The position numbers and the translations under genes are program-made. Shown here piece after piece: positions 46,745 through 56,979 of a stretch of DNA of 64,000 bases. The stretch is from positions 99,159,851 through 99,223,850 of the forward strand of contig NC_070604.1 of assembly GCF_027172205.1 (NCBI RefSeq), given 5' to 3'. The notes below the pieces were generated by a model that saw only the letters and a list, made by a program, of their open reading frames with translations, made no database searches and was not told where the DNA came from. How positions within the stretch are numbered: the first letter of the stretch is position 1; each line of letters opens with the position of its first letter. The stretch comes from Podarcis raffonei. Taxonomy: Eukaryota > Chordata > Lepidosauria > Squamata > Lacertidae.

Positions 46745-48630
46745 GAGTGTAAGACACCAGAGATTTGTGTGAGTGTAAGTTGTTTTAAATGGATTTTAAC
46801 ATTGTGTCTTGGTTGTTGTAACCTGTCTTGGGACCTAAGGGTGACAGGCAGGTTACTGATATTAATAGCAGCCCTGACAAAAATAAAGTCTTCCTCAATT
46901 AGTATTGTCCCTACCAGTCAGTAGTTGTTTGTATCACTTAAGGATGGATGGATTTACACTCAAGGCCTCTTCTAGTCTCGGCCATTTGATTTGTGTCTCA
47001 GCTCTCAGGTGCCTTCTCCTTTCAGAAGCCCAAGTTATTTTAAGTGCTTGTCCATGGAGGACCATGCTGTTCAGCCTTCCTGGGATCTCTCTCCTAAGAC
47101 AGAAAGCTCCAAATGTCACTAGTTTCCCTCCCCTACCTGTTCCCTTGCCTCCTATCTGTTTTTTTCCTCCTACTAGCCAGAGATGCTTGAGAGAATATGA
47201 AGGCATGCATTGTCCCCTTAAATCAATTTTCTATTCTAGGAACTGTACTTGGAAGGTTCTGAAAAGAACCATTCAGTGATTAAGATTACCAACAAAGGCA
47301 TACTTACCTTTGGCCACTCACAACTGACATTTTCCTGGATAAACCAGACTGATTTTCAGTACCTGCAGCCTATGGCTTGTGTTCAGACATTATAATAGCC
47401 TTGGTATCCAGTCTTAGTCCTTGACCCCTTGATCACAGTGAAAACCTCTCCTTCCTTGGAACAGGAGTTTCAATCCTTCTGTTTTTGTCATTTCTTCCCT
47501 TGGGTGGTTCAATTCCCTACCATTTACATTTGAACTTTCCCTGGAATACATAGGCCTCATTATTACCGCCTGGGAGATCCCTCCCACCAGTTCCCATTCC
47601 TTATACAGCAACAGTAATATTCCTTATCTCTACCTAGATTTGTCCCTATCATAGAAACTAGTAGAGTAGAAGATGCTAGGTCCAGGGAGGGTGGAGCATT
47701 GAAGGCTATGCACACATTTTACTTGAACTAACCATTTTAATCTCTGCAACTATGTCGCTCTAGCAATTGAACTACACAACTATTTCGTTCTTTGACCCCA
47801 ATTTGGACATCTGTAACAAATGAATTTCTCTTGCATCTAACTGGGTTTTTGCTAATTCATCCTAGTAACTTTCTTACAGGACATGACTCTGAGCTCAGGT
47901 TCCTGAAGTTACTTTTGAGATGTCCACTCTATGTATTTTGTAAATATCTGCTGTTGTGCAACCAAGCAATCTATAAATCTATAAATTTTGTTAAAAGAAA
48001 ATAAAAACAGAGGGCTGAGAAAAGAAGTGAGTCTTTCACATGTCAGGGTGTTAGGCTTTCTGCCTCACTTCTCTGAACTACGGTGACAATAATGCTCTCA
48101 CTTAGGCATTCCTTCATGTGACGCTTCAAGGCATGGGTGAAGTATTTCCCCCAATACTGTATTAAATGTTTTTTCCTCCTCCCATTCATATGAACTCCAT
48201 TAGAAAAGAAGGAAAAAGTAGCCAAGGATGTTAAGAAACTCTGCATTCATATAAAACAAGTCACATTTACACTGTTGCAACAATGGAAGAATGAGCAGCA
48301 CAAAATATAGATGTTTCTTTCAATGGGAGTCAGAGGCTCAGCTAAGTATCTAATTTTACTATTAAAGGCAGGGTGCTAATGTTGTACTTGAAACCTCCTT
48401 CCATTGAAAGCAGTATGCCAGACATGGCAAAACATATTTCCAACAAAGAAATACAAAGGATTTGAGAAAAAGGTTGGTAGAAATATTACAATTAAAAACA
48501 CACACACCACAGTTTATATTTTAAAATCTATCTGTTCCTATGCATTAATTGAGCAGATATCCCCCCTTAGCTGGTGTATTAACTAATTAAATGCAATAAA
48601 TGGATAACAGGTTTTATAATTTTTTTTAAA
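46745..48630. other. Intergenic DNA downstream of DTL
   Basis: Unique sequence between the SINE fragment and the DTL poly(A) site. The 124-codon frame at 46905-47279 and its antisense partner resemble no family I know. Confidence 0.45.
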
Positions 48631-48635
48631 AAATA

Positions 48636-48759
48636 AACCAGGAAGTTAATTTTATTAAGGTCCAAAGACAACAGTGTCTTTCAATGGGTGGCACAAATCC
48701 ACTCACAGTAATATCAAGTATGCTACAACATTACAGAAAGTCTAGAAGAATATTACTCG
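48636..48759 (-). other. DTL: DTL 3' UTR and poly(A) signal
   Basis: Downstream of the TGA, the minus strand carries a canonical AATAAA at 48656-48651, about 105 bases after the stop. It is followed by an A/T-rich stretch that would place cleavage near 48630-48640. A second TTTATT-type signal lies slightly further on. The short 3' UTR is inferred; a longer alternative cannot be excluded. Confidence 0.7.
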
Positions 48760-48828
48760 TCAATTTTTCTGCAATTTTCGCTCAAAGTATGTGCAAATCT
48801 TCCTCATGGGAACCAAAGTAGCTACGCC
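48760..48828 (-). CDS. DTL: DTL (CDT2) terminal exon with PIP-box-like C-terminus
   Basis: A 69-base terminal coding exon, too short for ordinary ORF listing, encodes GVATLVPMRKICTYFERKLQ, then KN and a TGA stop at 48760-48762. MRKICTYF is the PCNA-interacting motif known at the human DTL C-terminus (SSMRKICTYFHRK, from memory): the hydrophobic Ile and the Tyr-Phe pair are kept, with Met where a standard PIP box has Gln. The acceptor is a pyrimidine tract, CTTTCTTTTCCCCTCGCAG, ending at 48829. Phase 0 matches the donor of the large exon. The tail after the motif is about seven residues, shorter than the human tail (SQEDFCGPEHSTEL). The three DTL exons here total 333 residues plus stop; the human protein is about 730 residues. 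Confidence 0.93.
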   Translation of the reverse strand, partial: GVATLVPMRKICTYFERKLQKN

Positions 48829-50205
48829 CTGCGAGGGGAAAAGAAAGGCAGAGTTATGTATCAGGTCAGACACACTTATACACATTGGATATGTATTTTT
48901 TTTAAAAAAATTATCCTCTCTAAAGCCATTCTAGTCCAGAAATTTGAATCCTAATAATGAACTTCCTCAGGATCCTCATGTACCCAAAACAGCACCATTA
49001 ATGCTGAGGTATCAACAGTCTCTGGGGAACCCCAAGTTTTGCAGAAGTACCAAAAGGAAACTTATTTTATAATACTTTTGTCTCATTCCTCTCCCCACCA
49101 CAAAGTTCTCAAACTGGCACAATGTGGTTGTCCCCCACAGCAGACAACATAGTTGTGCATGGATATGAACCCAGACGCTATCAAGCATCATGTCAAGTCT
49201 TACACCTTACTGGCTCTTGAGAAGACAACAAACCGCAGAATGCAAGCCTTGCAGTCCATAAGTATCAAATTGATGCTGCTGAGCAAGGGCAGAACCCCTT
49301 TCTTCTCTCAAGGAAAGGGCAGCCCTGAGTTACCCGCTCATCATCTGAGTGAGGTAGTGTCATCCTCACTGCAACTCTCAGAGTGCAGGATCTGCACTAT
49401 GAAGTACCACTGCCTTCCAGAAAACATAATCAGAGAAATTAAGCAAGGTGAAGTTAGCTACCCATGGAGCAAGAGAGCCCCAGTTCTGTCCTGGTCTCCA
49501 AAAAATGGCAAATACGTTTCCCATAACCCCAAAGCAAAGTGTCCTTCCTATTACGGAATGGAATGCAGCAGTCCTGTTATAAATGTTTCCATCCCCATTA
49601 CACAGCTAAGCTCCACTTCCTTGTATCTATTGCTGCAGCTTTGCCTGCTGTGACAGAGCAGGAAAAGAAACTCAGATAACAATGGATGATTTGCTTCCCG
49701 GTGCTGTTTCCCGCTGTCAGCAACAACCCTCATCAAAGCCTTTAAAATGGGATTGAAGGGAAGGCAGAAAACGCTTAAAAATGCTCAAGCCACTCTGAGC
49801 AATAGAACAGGGTGGGTAGCATTCACATAAATGGGCTGCCCTACTTCATCTGTGCCTGGCATGTCCTAGTAAAAGGTAAAGGGACCCCTATTAGGTCCAG
49901 TCGTGACCGACTCTGGGATTGCGGCGCTCATCTCGCTTTATTGGCCGAGGGAGCCGGCGTACAGCTTCCGGGTCATGTGGCCAGCATGACTAAGCTGCTT
50001 CTGGCGAACCAAAGCAGTGCCAAAATTTTTTGAAAGGGGGAAACCTCCAAAAATAGAACACACATACATAAATTAAACATTGGGAGTGGCATGTAACAAG
50101 TGGAGTATCTGAGGGACTGCAGGGTCTCCTCAGGCACCACACACTGGGAACCCCAGAAATAAACTCAAACATCAAAGATGTTGTAGCCATGTTAAATGTA
50201 CTTAC
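48829..50205 (-). other. DTL: DTL last intron
   Basis: The intron between the large and terminal DTL exons has a GTAAGT donor at 50205-50200 and a pyrimidine-rich CAG acceptor at 48829. It contains an antisense, 5'-truncated Sauria SINE at 49872-50021 about 190 bases inside the donor. A plus-strand open frame at 49153-49653 (166 codons) lies wholly in this intron, has no recognised domain and is treated as chance. Confidence 0.85.
49872..50021 (-). repeat. Sauria SINE, 5'-truncated, in DTL last intron
   Basis: The plus strand begins AAAGGTAAAGGGACCCCTAT and runs to GCATGACTAAGCTGCTTCTG, the reversed 3' half of the 40235-type SINE. It has the same transcriptional orientation as DTL and lies close to the exon donor. 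Confidence 0.93.
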
Positions 50206-51002
50206 AGGCCCTGGTGACACAATTCCTGTCCCAGATTCCTGTCGCCTCGTGCTCAGATTCCGCAACGGCTGGGAGCTGCAGCCAGACCCATTTGGACAAG
50301 TAGGCTTGTTATTCCGTAGCTTGTCCCCTAAAGCAGACAGCCAGTTTCTTTTGTCTGGAGAACCGTTCTCCTTGTCAGCCATTTTCCCACAAGGGGCCTT
50401 GAGAGGAAGCGAAAGGTTTGAGAAGCTTGCAGGGGAACAAGGATTTCCAGGTGGGGAAGGCCCTTCCAGGCTTTCAGCGGCCGGAGCTTGACCACTGAGG
50501 GTCAGGCAGCCTTCCCCTTCTAAGTCTGCTTCCAAAGTGTCCTGCTGTGGCCTGGATTTTTTAGGCACCGGGTGAAGATCAGTCACGCAGTTGCAGGTTC
50601 TTAGGCACTTGGCAGGTCCTTCCTTGCTGGAGTCTAGCCTCCTCTTGGCTCGCACCTCAAGCCTCAGATGTGGCGATTCAGAAGTGGCGAGGACCTGAGA
50701 AATCTCTGCTGCGGCTTTCACATGGGAAGATACATTTGGAGTCTTGGTAACCCACTGCTGAATGGACATAACTGAAGGAGGAGGTGGCTTGGGCATTGTG
50801 TCTGTAGCGGTTTCCTTCTGCCTTGTTGGAGTGTAGGCCGATGTGGCTGGAGGTTTGACCGATGACGATGTTGGTGTGCTGGAGGGAAGAGGAAGATCTC
50901 CGGTGTAAGCTGGAGCGCACGCTGCAGGCTGCGGCGAAGAAACAGGGGGGCTGCCCGTCAGAGAGGCTTTAGCAGGAGTCCCTTGGCTGCTGCTTTGAGT
51001 TC
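50206..51002 (-). CDS. DTL: DTL (CDT2) large C-terminal exon
   Basis: This 797-base exon encodes most of the disordered C-terminal half of DTL/CDT2. Conserved blocks in order: GTPAKAS; AACAPAYTGDLPLPSSTPT; MSIQQWVTKTP; AKRRLDSS; CLRTCNCVTDL; and DKENGSPDKRNWLSALGDKL. Each has a clear counterpart in human DTL as I recall it (AACAPSCAGDLPLPSNTPT, MSIRNWVTRTP, VKRRLDSS, CVKSCNCVTEL, GKENSSPENKNWLLAM). Many SP and TP sites fit the known CDK phosphorylation of this tail; the TKTP site aligns with the RTP that I believe carries the 14-3-3-linked human Thr464, though I am unsure of the numbering. The acceptor is TACCTTCAG before 51002 (phase 1), and the donor is GGGCCT|GTAAGT at 50206/50205 (phase 0). 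The open frame runs past both splice sites into intron, so the longer frame at 49990-51069 is not the true protein. Confidence 0.96.
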
Positions 51003-52999
51003 CTGAAGGTAAAACACAAAGCCCAGATGAGGACAAAGCATCCCAAGTGTGAAGAAAGCAAGGGCACAATCAGGACATACTAGCATTCCACATAGTCAAA
51101 GGGTCTCTCACTGCAAACTTCTGAGGATTGCAGCCTAAAATTATGGACGTGTGTGCAAGTAAAACAAACACTGAAGCAAGACTCATCTTCTTGAAGGATT
51201 CAAATACTTGTATGGCGCCCTGCCTCCCAGCTTATAGCTCTGAAGTGAGAGGGAAGAAGAGCTTGCTCTATATTGCCGTCAGTTTAATAGTCTCTGCACA
51301 GCCGCAGCTTGTGCCAATCACTAGCTGGATGCACGTTTTATTCAAATAAAATAGTACCTGGTTAAGGCAACAGTGAATCGGAGTGCAAATAACTATTGTG
51401 TGCACATAGCACATGTTTGGTGTTCAAAAAGCCAAAGTATGTAGGAAGTCTGCCTATGTCTGCACGATCCTTGCACTTCCTTTCCCATTCCTGAGCTGAA
51501 TAAAGAATAAGGTATCACATTTTTTTCCTAACAAGAGCCAACTTTTTGACTGTAAATACCCAGCACGGACATCACTTGCAGTTTTCAAGCTGGGAGATTT
51601 AACAACTACTTCTGTATCAATAGGAAGTTGTTTTTTTAAAAGTAGGTTTCCTAAGAGGACAATGATGTATGCGTGTGTACACGAGATACACACAGCACGA
51701 AAGAACTGGCACATACCCTCCTATTGTTCTGCAAGTTTCCTGCGAGTGAATTCTATGTTGGCAAAACAATCCCTTTCTTCCATTTCTCTGGGTTGAAAGA
51801 AGCCATTTGTGAAGGTGAAAAAATCAGCCCCCGGTCAAAAGCAGTATCTGGGATACCCTCTCTTGTGGGTCTGGCACAGTGGTTCTTTCATACCTTCTGG
51901 GTTTGTTAGGTTTTTTGTTTTAGACAAACTCATGGGATTTGGGATAGAATTGAAAAACGTCTGGTCCCCAAGATCAAGATATTAGGTCTGGTGCCAATAA
52001 TTTGCTACACAGCTACAGACCCATACAAAATTGCTTTAGTACATCAATTGGATCTTCACGAATCGTTGTGGTTATTAATAGTTTGAGGTTCTAGCTCATT
52101 TACTTGTAAAACTAAGCTGAGCAGAAAGGCAAGGACTGCAAAGCCTCTCAATTCAGACAGAAACAGCAGCAACTGCAATTGTTCATGGCAAATCCTTACC
52201 AGCTCCCTGCTCTTTTGCACATGCCACACCTCCAACTTGCTATTCTGAACCTAGGGCATGCTAATGTCCTCTTTTATCCTCTCCACTAATGCCCCCTTTT
52301 TCTGCAAATACAAGTAAGGAAGAAGAACACTGTCCTGAATAATTTGCCACACTATTTCTATTTGCTCTGAATGGACTGTAGGGCAGGAAAAGTCAAGTCA
52401 TAATTTAGTGGCCTGGACTGAATGCATATCCTTCCTGTTACCTCCACAGAGTAGGGATCTGTCTTGCAATAACCCTGTTAAGTGTCAAGCACACTGACAA
52501 CAGTACAATAAATAGCATAAACCCATCTGGTAATTCTGTTCACAGTAGGATTTCTGGATTTGAGATTACAGTTTAGCAACTAAAATTGTATCTGCCACTG
52601 CAGTCCCATGGATGGGCAGGATACAACCCAAGGAGGTGCTTAGGGCTGCGGACAAAGCCCAGGAGTACTGATTTTACTCAGGAAACTTTTGGGGTGGGGA
52701 TGGAGGTTGTATAAACCTTAGCTCTGAAACACTAGTTCAGCACTACATAACTAGAATTCCTCTTAATCCAAATATTTGTATGCCCTACCCAGAGGATTTA
52801 GATAAAGATGGTTTTATTATTATTTATACAAGCCAGGTTGAACCAGGAAACTCCATTTGTTTACATTCCTTGTGCTGCATTGTCCTAGAACAGTAATAGA
52901 CACATGCACACCCCTTCCCAAACATAGCTTGGCCAGGTAAATGAGCTTTAAAGATAACTGTAAGCATACAGCTGCTGCTGCTGCCACGATTGCATCTCA

Positions 53000-53130
53000 C
53001 AGCTGCCCAGAATTTGATGGCTTCCAGATGTTGGACTCCAATTCCCATCAATCCCAGCCAGCATGGCCAACGATCAGGGTGATGTGAGTTCAGCAGCACC
53101 TGGAGGGCCACAGGTTCCCCACCACTGCTG
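53000..53130. repeat. hAT-type MITE fragment
   Basis: CCAGATGTTGGACTCCAATTCC, CATCAATCCCAGCCAGCATG and CTGGAGGGCCACAGGTTCCC are typical of a dispersed hAT MITE family. Confidence 0.65.
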
Positions 53131-53198
53131 TGAAGAATAGCACTGCCATGAAGAATAGGAGCTCTTTAACTTTTAACCATTTCATTAATCTTGTAAGC

Positions 53199-53724
53199 CG
53201 GTGGTTCCCAATTAGCTAAGTACTGCAGACCCCCTGTTTTTTCAAAAGACAAGCCATGGACTTTTGAAAAAGTTGAGAGCCAGTGTGGTGTAGTGGTTAA
53301 GAGCAGTGGACTTGTAATCTGGTGAACTGGGTTTGATTCCCCGCTCCTCCACATGCAGCTGCTGGGTGACCTTGGGCCAGTCACACTTCTCTGAAGTCTC
53401 TCAGCCTCACTCACCTCACAGAGTGTTTGTTGCGGGGGAGGAAGGGAAAGGAGAATGTTAGCTCCTTTGAGACTCCTTAGGGTAGTGATAAAGCGGGATA
53501 TCAAATCCAAACTCTTCTTCTTCTTGATATCTCTGAGGTAGTTTTTGTCATGTGAATTGTGCTACCATACCCTCCAATGTGTTCCAGCACAAAACTGGCC
53601 TGCACTCCTGCACGTGACCCACACAAGAGCACAGTCCCCCCAAATGGGATGTCTCGGACAGCTGGTGGTTATGTGCCACGGACCCCCTGGGAGGATTACA
53701 CAGATCCCCAATTGGGAACCACTG
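53199..53724. mobile_element. hAT-type MITE interrupted by a CORE-SINE
   Basis: The left end is CGGTGGTTCCCAATTAGC and the right end, complemented, CAGTGGTTCCCAATTGGGG, with imperfect 8-base flanks TTGTAAGC and CTGTAAGA (6 of 8). The SINE at 53275-53525 lies within it. Confidence 0.7.
53275..53525 (+). repeat. MIR/CORE-type SINE
   Basis: tRNA-like head GAGCCAGTGTGGTGTAGTGG with B box GGGTTTGATTCC, CORE segment GCTGCTGGGTGACCTTGGGC, tail TATCAAATCCAAACTC followed by (TTC)n. It is well preserved and in opposite orientation to the 9192-9445 copy. Confidence 0.9.
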
Positions 53725-53777
53725 CTGTAAGACATTTGCACCCCAGCAGGGCATCTTTCCCACAATTCGGCAATGCA

Positions 53778-53822
53778 TGCATGCATGCATGCATGCTTGC
53801 TTATTTATTTATTTATTTATTT
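53778..53822. repeat. (ATGC)n and (TTTA)n microsatellites
   Basis: Adjacent tetranucleotide runs in the DTL intron. Confidence 0.9.
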
Positions 53823-54063
53823 AACTTTACTTTTTCACTGGAAAAAAAAACCAAGCACTACTTTTCCTTCAGAGCAGGTACCTCTTTCAGGAATTTTTTT
53901 ATTTATGAGTTGCTAAGAGGACTCTAGCCAGCTCCTTCTGTTTCCTTTCTGTAGATATCATCAATCTTTTTAGCAACTGGGAAAACTACTCCAAAAGCTT
54001 TTATTTTTATGTGGTGGAATAGAGGGAAAGAGCTCTCCCTGCCCTCTGGGTAAGAATATAACA

Positions 54064-54420
54064 CAAAAGCAGCCCAGCTGGATTAGACAAAGTGTCCACC
54101 TAGCCTGGCATTATTTCCCTCAGAGATATAGGTCCAAAGAAGACTTCACAGGGCAAGAGCATGAGGGTTCCACACACCCCCATCCCTATCTTCCCAGCAT
54201 CTGACATTCCGAGGTATACTGCTTCCAGACATCAGGCTCCATTAAGGCTTATGGTTAATAGCTATGACCAAAAGCTCCTCTATGTATTACTCCAGCCCAT
54301 TTTAAAGTCCTCTAATCTAGTGGCCATTATGTTTTGTGGCAGTGAATTACACATGGTAATCATGCATTTCTAGTCTCCTGAGCCTAGAGCCCATCAATTT
54401 CATCAGCTGACCTTGGAGTT
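54064..54420. repeat. Unclassified squamate interspersed repeat
   Basis: AGCCCAGCTGGATTAGACAA near 54072 and CATTTTAAAGTCCTCTAATC near 54297 resemble the family at 42062-42185. Divergent. Confidence 0.4.
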
Positions 54421-55473
54421 CTCGTTTTATGGAGGCAGAAACTTTTCTCCTTATTGACTCATTCCATTCCTCATTATGCACATGCAGCTTCCAGGTCACC
54501 TCCCCCACTCCAAACCCTAGCCTTTCCTCCAAGAAAATGTGCCTCATCCCTTTGGCAATCTGGGCTGCCCCTTTTTCAGTGATATCCACAGAGCGAGCAT
54601 GCATGTGATAGGTGCACTTCACTCTACAGTATGCAGTTGAATTTCTGGTATTTATGTTTATTGACATCTATTATACAATTCTTATGGAATTAGGGTGTGT
54701 GGCTATCTTAGCCACAAGATGGCTGCTAAGTCACTCCTCGGGATGAAAAGCTCTCTAACTACACATTGGGAACAGAGAAAGAATGATCCGAACACCATGA
54801 AGAGATCAGCAGCACAGGATGCTGCAACTACATCTGAACTGAAGGAAGGAGAATGTCTTGGCACATCTCAAGAGACCTGAACTTTTGCTTTTGTTTCAGT
54901 TTACTAACTTTACTTTCTTTGCTTAAAATAGACTGTGTGTGAATGGACTGTATGCTTGTACCTGTAAGTGTATGGTTGCAAATGAGACTATGGAGAACAT
55001 ATTATGAGAGAGGCTTTATGCCTCAAGCAGAAAGACAGCCTGTTTCCCTATTACTGTGAAATCCCAGGGCAGGGAGCATGATCCAGAGTATTGTTGTTTT
55101 AAACTGTACCATAGGATCAGTCTATCACCAATAATAAATGTTGTGCTAGCAAGTGGTCTATGCCACTGTCTTATGCCTTAATGTGTAAGTGTGAATTGTG
55201 TGATTCAATCACAATCCACTGAAACAGTTTTACCACGTTGGTGGTTCTTTTTCTTCTTTGTTATTGAGTTGTGGGGGAAAAGGGTTAGGGGGAAGAGTGT
55301 TTCCATGGGTTTGCTTCAACAATTGTGAAGTGACAGATTACTGAATTTTCCACATGATCACAAAACAATAAAACTGTATTTTTTTGGAGGAATATTAAAT
55401 AATCTAGAACCAATTGTTTGTGGGATAACATGCTGAAGTTTATAATTAAAGGTTAAAACCATAGAGCAGTGAT

Positions 55474-55645
55474 GGCCAAACTTGGCCCTCCAGCTGTTTT
55501 GCAACTACAATTCCCATCATCCCTAACCACTCGTCCTGTTAGCTAGGTGGGAAGGAAGGCTGCCTGATTATGACTGATGAGCTTCAGTAATTTTCAGTTG
55601 TCTCAAGTGGGCCCTGGGAGCACAATGTCTGAGAACCTCTGGACT
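55474..55645. repeat. hAT-type MITE pieces
   Basis: CAGTGATGGCCAAACTTGGC with CAACTACAATTCCCATCATC is one arm of a hAT MITE. The following 55560-55645 (GAGCTTCAGTAATTTTCAG) matches another hAT-like family also at 60995-61115. Confidence 0.55.
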
Positions 55646-56237
55646 ACGCAATACAACCAATTGTAACTTTTCTTTATTTGCATAATTCACAGAGAATCCT
55701 TAAAAGATAGATAAGAAAAATTATCCTTGATTTCAGGGCCAACATAATCAGCTCCAGATGACCAGCTTACTGCATTAACTTGCAGAGCTGTTTGAATGCT
55801 TCCACTTCTTACAAATCTGTGGCAAGATTGGGTTTTACCATGCCTTTAAATGCTGTTTTAAGCTGGTAATCACCGAGCCACAATTTTGCCACATGTCTGG
55901 CAATGCTTTTTGACATTCAACCTGTTACCTTGAATACACATGTTCATATTCTGTGGCAGCTGTATTCTCTCAGCTGCACATCAAACTGATAACCTGAATT
56001 AGGCTTATGTACTTTTAATTACTAGTCTTCCATGAGCTATGCAGTGGGGTGGAAAAAATCATCTTCCGGCTACACAGGTATCTCCACACTGACAAGACAT
56101 CAGTTTCATATAGCTGTTGCGAAAACTGTTCTTGAACCTAATTTATGCTATGCCTCTGCTTTATTAAAGAAATTGCCCCGAAGCTACAAATCTACTGCAC
56201 AGGAGAGAACATTTGTCAGCGTCTCGGAAGTTCTTAC

Positions 56238-56373
56238 CTGTTCCACTTTGTTCTCCCACTTTCTTCTGGCAGGCCCAACCCACCAAGCTGCTTTTGTCTA
56301 GACAGTTCTCTTCTTCGGTTCCTCGCTTTAAGCGCCAAATCTTGATGGTGTTGTCGTCTGAACATGTGGAAAT
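56238..56373 (-). CDS. DTL: DTL (CDT2) internal exon: last WD40 strand and linker
   Basis: This exon encodes 45 residues plus one base of the DTL/CDT2 protein, the WD40 substrate receptor of the CUL4-DDB1 E3 ligase that destroys CDT1, p21 and SET8 on chromatin-bound PCNA. The minus-strand translation opens ISTCSDDNTIKIWRLKRG, the last strand of the WD40 propeller with its terminal WR, and continues SLVGWACQKK. It aligns with human DTL (VTCSDDNTLKIWRLNRG, then TVGWASQKK, from memory). The acceptor is a pyrimidine tract ending TTTTGCAG before 56373 (phase 0). The donor is ACAG|GTAAGA at 56238/56237 (phase 1). The phase matches the next exon exactly. Exons for the rest of the propeller must lie above this point and were not found before the window end. 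Confidence 0.95.
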
Positions 56374-56614
56374 CTGCAAAAGAGCACAGGGAGCCACCTG
56401 AGAAATGCCACACTTCACAAACAAGGGAAGATATTGACTCTCTAACAAACAGTGGAAGAGTGGCGAGTTTTGGGAATGGTAAATGTGTCAGAGAAGGGAC
56501 TTGCAGCTATCCTGCTACATTGAGAACCTCAGGCTCTCTCTTTATTAGGATGTAATGCTATGTCATTTCAGATTAGAGCCTGGTAGAATTATGAGTCAGT
56601 AATTTTTTTTTTAA

Positions 56615-56979
56615 GGGACGCGGGTGGCGCTGTGGGTTAAAGCCTCAGCGCCTAGGACTTGCCGATCGAAAGGTCGGCGGTTCGAATCCCCGTGGCGGGG
56701 TGCGCTCCCGTTGCTCGGTCCCAGCGCCTGTCAACCTAGCAGTTCGAAAGCACCCCCGGGTGCAAGTAGATAAATAGGGACCGCTTACTAGCGGGAAGGT
56801 AAACGGCGTTCCGTGTGCTGCACTGGCTCGCCAGATGCAGCTTGTCACACTGGCCACGTGACCCGGAAGTGTCTGCGGACAGCGCTGGCCCCCCGGCCTA
56901 TAGAGTGAGATGGGCGCACAACCCTAGAGTCTGGCAAGACTGGCCCATACGGGCAGGGGTACCTTTACCTTTATCCTTT
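56615..56979 (+). repeat. Sauria-type SINE, full length
   Basis: Same subfamily as the 1068 copy (GGGACGCGGGTGGCGCTGTG start, GGGTACCTTTACCTTTATCC end). It is flanked by a 14-base duplication, AA followed by ten T and AA (56601-56614 and 56980-56993). It lies antisense to DTL in the intron. Confidence 0.95.

Larger units (their letters stand above)
51003..56237 (-). other. DTL: DTL intron between WD40-end exon and large C-terminal exon
   Basis: This 5.2 kb phase 1 intron is bounded by GTAAGA at 56237 and TTCAG at 51003. It holds hAT-type MITE pieces, one of which is split by a CORE-SINE (53199-53724), an unclassified interspersed repeat near 54.1-54.4 kb and a hAT half-element near 55.5 kb. 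The rest (51.0-53.0, 53.7-54.06, 54.4-55.47 and 55.65-56.24 kb) shows nothing recognisable. Confidence 0.85.

Noticed and set aside
49153-49653. 166-codon plus-strand open frame within the DTL last intron
   Set aside because: No recognisable domain, no splice or promoter signals, antisense to DTL; length is compatible with chance in this composition.
49990-50205. Continuation of the DTL frame past the donor
   Set aside because: A strong GTAAGT donor follows the last conserved residues, and the downstream translation has no DTL similarity and enters a SINE.
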